DNA of 64,000 nt. It comes from a virus. Both the position numbers and the translations under genes were made by a program. Shown here piece by piece: positions 60,932 to 64,000 of the stretch. The notes beneath the pieces are model-generated. The model was not told the DNA's origin, ran no database searches, and saw only the letters and a program-made list of their open reading frames with translations. The stretch spans positions 1 through 64,000 of the IMG/VR virus record IMGVR_UViG_3300021961_010439. One strand, 5' to 3'. The number at the start of each line of letters is the position of its first letter. The stretch's first letter is position 1.

Positions 60932-61861
60932 TCATCTTTCTAAATAGTCAAAACCATAATTTGGTAATTTTTGTAATGGAAAACCGTCGAAGTCACTGAA
61001 AGCATATGCTCCGTTACCCTTTAACATTCCGGCAGCAACATCTGCTTTAATTAAAAATGACCCGTCAGGAATCGGTCCCCACGCTGGGTGACCGCCATCA
61101 TTCCATTTACCCCAACTATTCTGTACGAGAAAAGCTGGTTCACTACCAGTATCGTCGCAAGCAATCCATGCCATAGCATGAGCCCACGATCCTTGTGGTT
61201 TTGCAAATCCTTTACTATCTCTTTTACTGCTAAATCCATAACTACTACAAACACTAATACCATATCCATTAGCTAAAGCATCTCGTGCTTCTTCTACTGT
61301 TCTAATAAGACTTACTGTTTTAACTTGGTGATCATTAGCTAGATCAATAACTTTATCTGGTAGTCCACGACCTCCCCATCCAGCACCTAACATTCCTTGA
61401 TATTTAGTTAAGTCTACAACTCCTTTATAATTTTTTCTAACTAGTACTCCTCCAAATCTACTAACAAATTCTGCGGCTCTTGCACAACTCATACCTTGAC
61501 CACCATGACCCCTAGCGCCATATATGGCTTCTGTCGCTCCTCTTGCTGTCCAACTTTCTTTATTCGTATGAACATCTATTTCTACTGCTCTTGTAATATC
61601 AACAGCGTTTCGTGTACTATGTGAAACACAGTCTCCAGTAACTTGTCTTTCATTATAAGGATTCTTATCAAACTTTAATACGCTTTTGTATGGAGCTGAT
61701 AATTTACCCTTACCAGTTCCAGTTATTTTTTTTGCACCATCTCCAAAGTAAGCATATTTAGAATTTTCTAATAAACTTTCAAATACATGTTCTTCCCATA
61801 AACATCCTTTAAATCCGTCTTTATAAAGTTTTAATAGCTGATCTGGAGAAAATTTAGACAT
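60932..61861 (-). CDS. Papain-like cysteine peptidase (309 aa)
   Basis: C1A-type peptidase: C78 in GDCVSH, H228 in WAHAMAWIACDD, and N248 in FLVQNSWGKWNDGG give the Cys-His-Asn triad in the standard order, and GPIPDGSFLI ends the core. The RNAVDITRA and WTARGATEAIYG segments recur in the larger paralogue at 56184-58373. There is no signal peptide. It may mature virion or cell-wall proteins, or act in lysis; the position among membrane proteins supports a late role. Confidence 0.8.
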   Translation of the reverse strand: MSKFSPDQLLKLYKDGFKGCLWEEHVFESLLENSKYAYFGDGAKKITGTGKGKLSAPYKSVLKFDKNPYNERQVTGDCVSHSTRNAVDITRAVEIDVHTNKESWTARGATEAIYGARGHGGQGMSCARAAEFVSRFGGVLVRKNYKGVVDLTKYQGMLGAGWGGRGLPDKVIDLANDHQVKTVSLIRTVEEARDALANGYGISVCSSYGFSSKRDSKGFAKPQGSWAHAMAWIACDDTGSEPAFLVQNSWGKWNDGGHPAWGPIPDGSFLIKADVAAGMLKGNGAYAFSDFDGFPLQKLPNYGFDYLER

Positions 61862-62355
61862 TATTTGCTACCTTCATAAAATGCCCATGATAAACCATTA
61901 AAAACTTCAACAGCTTTTTTCCTTAAATTTTGATCTAGTACAACATTATCGTCACCAATATAGTTAATAACAGCGCTATTAGTTACATTAGCTAATTCCG
62001 GATATTTACCTTTAAGGTCCAAATTATATAGTAGTCCTGCGAGTCTATTAGAGTCTCGTATTTCATCTGTATTTTTTATAACTTGATTAGTTTCGTCTAA
62101 ACTAATTAGTTTAGCTAAATCAGAATATAAAGAACTTAATTTAACGCCATCAACAACCCTGTCAGAACTACCATTTTTTAGAACATCTATTATTTTTTCA
62201 CAATCTTTTCTAAGATTAGGATCTAATGGACTTTCTACTACAACAGATGTGATTGGAGTTGGGTTGATTGTTGGTTTAATAACTGGACCAATAACACCAT
62301 ATGCTACCAATAGTCCACCAATAACTAGCAATATTACATTAGTATATTTATTCAC
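61861..62355 (-). CDS. Membrane-anchored protein (164 aa)
   Basis: GTG 62355 is the start: AGGAG (62364-62368) lies 8 nt upstream and GTGA overlaps the upstream stop. A TTG at 62376 gives a longer frame without support. One N-terminal membrane segment (NVILLVIGGLLVAYGVIGPVI, about residues 6-26) is followed by a soluble 135-residue domain that would face the periplasm. No enzymatic motif was recognised. Confidence 0.6.
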   Translation of the reverse strand: MNKYTNVILLVIGGLLVAYGVIGPVIKPTINPTPITSVVVESPLDPNLRKDCEKIIDVLKNGSSDRVVDGVKLSSLYSDLAKLISLDETNQVIKNTDEIRDSNRLAGLLYNLDLKGKYPELANVTNSAVINYIGDDNVVLDQNLRKKAVEVFNGLSWAFYEGSK

Positions 62356-62708
62356 TTGGTTTTCTCCTGTATGCAATTATATGGTCCTAAATGTGGAAAA
62401 ACATTGTCTAGTAATTTTACTGATTCACTACATCCCATTTTTTCTGCTAGATCTCTTGTATTTTTCCAACTACTAACTAGTTTCAAAAAATCAGCATCAT
62501 TTTTAACAACGGAGGGGTTTGTTGTTGTGGTTTCTGTTGATTTAATCTTGTTGGTGATATTATTGACTATATTCATAGCCCATTCTTTAAAAGGTACTAA
62601 CTTATCCTTAAATAAGACAAATAGAACTAGAGCGGCTCCGCCGTAAACCATCAAATCCGTTGAAGATAATCGACTACTAAATTCTTGAAAAGTTTCTGTA
62701 TAATTCAT
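62352..62708 (-). CDS. Single-pass membrane protein (118 aa)
   Basis: One hydrophobic segment (DLMVYGGAALVLFVLF, about residues 18-33) is followed by a basic membrane-proximal region and a Thr-rich linker to a soluble helical domain. N-terminus is short and polar. No family recognised. It belongs to the membrane-protein run and its end encodes the ribosome site of the next gene. Confidence 0.55.
   Translation of the reverse strand: MNYTETFQEFSSRLSSTDLMVYGGAALVLFVLFKDKLVPFKEWAMNIVNNITNKIKSTETTTTNPSVVKNDADFLKLVSSWKNTRDLAEKMGCSESVKLLDNVFPHLGPYNCIQEKTK
62364..62368 (-). promoter_or_regulatory. Ribosome binding site for the GTG 62355 start
   Basis: AGGAG on the minus strand, 8 nt before GTG 62355, within the end of the upstream gene. 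Confidence 0.65.
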
Positions 62709-62719
62709 AACCTATCCTT

Positions 62720-63151
62720 TCAGAGTATATAATTTTGTTGAACAACTAATTTGGGTTTAAAAATTCCTGCCTCTCTAAAAATTTTGACCATACTATCTAT
62801 GGTGGAACCAGCTAATATCATTAAAAAGCTTTTAACATAAGAATGTATGTATCCCTCTATTATGGATGGAACAAAAGGGATGTCAACAACCAAAAATAAG
62901 CTATCATAGAATTTACTAATCATACTCATAGCTAAAGCTTTTTTCTCTGGACTACTTAAATCATTTCCAATAATTTCTATTATTTGTATAATACTAGCTA
63001 TTGCTAGCTGTAAAAGTTTCCATGCTTGATCAACTGCAAATCGTTTAACATCCTTGAAAGACGATTTAGTTGTTTGTATTAGTTTTTCTACTTCTTTTAC
63101 TATTAGTTCTTGGCTTGTTGTTTTTTCTGGCTGGTTGTCGTTTTGGCTCAT
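62720..63151 (-). CDS. Amphipathic-helix protein, possible membrane-associated factor (143 aa)
   Basis: AGGAG (63159-63163) 7 nt before ATG 63151 sets this start; a frame from 63196 would add 15 Lys/Arg/Asn-rich residues inside the upstream gene. Two long amphipathic or hydrophobic helices are visible (AWKLLQLAIASIIQIIEIIG and YVKSFLMILAGSTIDSMVKIF). They could insert into or lie on the membrane. The gene overlaps the basic tail of the upstream protein by 86 nt in another frame. Confidence 0.55.
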   Translation of the reverse strand: MSQNDNQPEKTTSQELIVKEVEKLIQTTKSSFKDVKRFAVDQAWKLLQLAIASIIQIIEIIGNDLSSPEKKALAMSMISKFYDSLFLVVDIPFVPSIIEGYIHSYVKSFLMILAGSTIDSMVKIFREAGIFKPKLVVQQNYIL

Positions 63152-63416
63152 TTTTCTTCTCCTTTTTAACTTCTGGTTCTTTTGATTCTTCCACAATCGT
63201 TGTATTTATTTTAGCAGTTTTTCTAGCATTAATATACTTATATAGTATTACAAATTGTCCACCAATAAGAATACAACTTTCAACAGCATGACTAACTACG
63301 CTGATAAGTTCTTCTTTATTTGAGTGATCATTAATAATACCAGTTAAATATAATCCACTAAATATAAAACTAACTAAAGTAAACCAAAATTCACTTGTTC
63401 TATAACCAGGTTTCAT
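63066..63416 (-). CDS. Holin-like two-TM membrane protein (116 aa)
   Basis: The start ATG 63416 has GGAG 6 nt upstream; a TTG at 63428 is unlikely. It begins KPGYRTSEFWFTLVSF, a phage pattern I associate with small holin-like membrane proteins (GYKTSEFWLTL type). Two membrane segments follow (about residues 12-30 and 44-62), then a strongly basic 40-residue tail (KKEKKNEPKRQPARKNN). Basic tails are typical of holins. Function as holin is inferred. Confidence 0.6.
   Translation of the reverse strand: MKPGYRTSEFWFTLVSFIFSGLYLTGIINDHSNKEELISVVSHAVESCILIGGQFVILYKYINARKTAKINTTIVEESKEPEVKKEKKNEPKRQPARKNNKPRTNSKRSRKTNTNN
63159..63163 (-). promoter_or_regulatory. Ribosome binding site for the 63151 start
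   Basis: AGGAG on the minus strand with a 7-nt spacer to ATG 63151. It lies inside the Lys-rich end of the upstream gene. Confidence 0.7.
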
Positions 63417-63432
63417 ATTTATCTCCAATTAT

Positions 63433-63648
63433 TTATGATATATAGCCAGAACCTTGAACCCCATTACCATAGTAGTAACTAGGATCATCAAATCTGTCTG
63501 TATATTTTGCTTGTATATCTGTTATGACAGGAGTATTTTTTACATAAGTATTTAATGTGTTATAATAACCAGTAAATGTTGTTGTAGTAATAGTTGTACC
63601 ATTTTTTATAGCATTAGCGCTAATAGCTTTTGCAATATCATTTGCCAT
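63433..63648 (-). CDS. Small Thr/Tyr-rich protein (71 aa)
   Basis: A 71-residue protein with an alpha-type N-terminus, then Thr-rich and Tyr/Gly-rich segments (YYNTLNTYVKN, PSYYYGNGVQGSGYIS). It has no Cys and no membrane segment. Composition suggests a small structural or virion-decorating protein. It lies 3 nt after the neighbouring coiled-coil gene; not recognised. Confidence 0.5.
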   Translation of the reverse strand: MANDIAKAISANAIKNGTTITTTTFTGYYNTLNTYVKNTPVITDIQAKYTDRFDDPSYYYGNGVQGSGYIS

Positions 63649-63651
63649 ATA

Positions 63652-63972
63652 CTATGCCCTTTCTATTCTTTCTTCTAGTGCTTCTAGTGTTTTACCCAAT
63701 GTAACTAGTTGTATTTTAAGTTCGTTCATTACTTCTGTATTTCTTTGTAATGCAGAAGCGAATGCTGCTTGACTTTCTTTGTTAGCAGCTAATCTTTCCA
63801 TAATGAATTGTCTATCTTGAGAATATGGACTTTGAGTCTCAATCATGTGTAAGACATCACTTTTGCTAGCCATATTCCGACCAATGGTTACCCAAAATCC
63901 TATCATTGTTACTATAATTCCAACTAATGCAGTAGCCAAACTTTGCCAGAAATGAATGATAGTTTCACCCAT
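63652..63972 (-). CDS. Membrane-anchored coiled-coil protein (106 aa)
   Basis: An N-terminal membrane helix (FWQSLATALVGIIVTMIGFWVTIG, about residues 8-31) is followed by a polar linker and a long heptad-rich segment (ALQRNTEVMNELKIQLVTLG, then KTLEALEERIERA) that should form a coiled coil. Such layouts occur in holin-spanin-like or scaffolding phage proteins. It is the first gene of the module inside the window. A GAGAG-type site precedes the ATG; the transcript may begin beyond the right edge. Confidence 0.6.
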   Translation of the reverse strand: MGETIIHFWQSLATALVGIIVTMIGFWVTIGRNMASKSDVLHMIETQSPYSQDRQFIMERLAANKESQAAFASALQRNTEVMNELKIQLVTLGKTLEALEERIERA

Positions 63973-64000
63973 ATTATTTTTCTCTCATAAGAAATAAAGT

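Noticed and set aside
60761-60943. Plus-strand frame of 60 codons
   Set aside because: It is antisense to the better supported minus-strand 56-codon gene that has ATGA overlap and fits the operon.
61861-62376. TTG 62376 as start of the 171-codon frame
   Set aside because: GTG 62355 has AGGAG 8 nt upstream and overlaps the previous stop as GTGA.
62356-62646. Plus-strand frame of 96 codons
   Set aside because: Antisense to a membrane-protein gene whose hydrophobic codons produce a long mirrored frame; no plus-strand context.
1-64000. tRNA genes, CRISPR arrays, insertion sequences or integrase
   Set aside because: Reading for T-loop-like GTTCGAAT patterns, regularly spaced repeats, terminal inverted repeats and recombinase motifs gave nothing convincing; a computed tRNA scan would be needed to be sure.

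Overview
The window looks like part of a large-genome tailed bacteriophage. It has phage-style virion proteins of 2,282 and 2,706 residues, a complete phage replication and nucleotide set (PolIII-alpha-type polymerase, DnaB helicase, primase, RecA, SSB, NrdA/NrdB, dCMP deaminase, PhoH, MazG-like), and almost gap-free packing with many 4-nt ATGA overlaps. The DNA is strongly AT-rich by eye (not counted). No rRNA, tRNA, integrase, insertion sequence or CRISPR array was recognised. No stretch longer than about 70 nt lacks a gene. The host cannot be named from the sequence.

Layout. (1) 1-19249, plus strand: virion genes, namely a fibre-like protein cut by the left edge, a 680-aa protein, two giant proteins and a small Cys-rich protein. 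(2) From 19246 to the right end everything is on the minus strand and reads right to left. The two blocks meet tail to tail with overlapping stop codons. (3) 19246-21089: Zn-ribbon protein, putative Rad52-like annealing protein, putative endonuclease. (4) 21070-27093: a first glycan island with two clear GT4 glycosyltransferases, a nucleotidyltransferase-like protein and several degenerate or unknown proteins. (5) 27160-43812: DNA replication, recombination and nucleotide metabolism, including a DNA polymerase III alpha gene split in two by an exonuclease gene and a 61-codon gene. (6) 43850-56187: a second, larger glycan island with two GT2 glycosyltransferases, a GT11 fucosyltransferase, GDP-fucose-synthase-like, RmlB-like, RfbH-like (PMP/[2Fe-2S]), TPP-enzyme, NeuB-cupin, HAD and methyltransferase genes. 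(7) 56184-63972: two papain-fold paralogues, Zn-ribbon proteins and a run of small membrane proteins that may hold holin/lysis or virion-accessory functions.

How it fits together. Replication can be run largely from phage genes: helicase, primase, split polymerase plus separate DEDDh exonuclease, SSB, RecA, and RecB-like and other nucleases. Nucleotide supply comes from NrdAB, dCMP deaminase, dNMP kinase and MazG-like. The two glycan islands carry sugar-nucleotide chemistry as well as transferases, so the phage probably builds or remodels a surface glycan (host O-antigen or capsule, or its own virion) containing fucose-like, nonulosonate-like and possibly dideoxy or branched sugars; the final product is inference. 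Two small genes that standard ORF cut-offs miss (43211-43348 and 60754-60924) are supported by ATGA overlaps. One near-ideal sigma70-type promoter (27578-27606) drives ssb, and a strong bidirectional hairpin terminator follows ssb.
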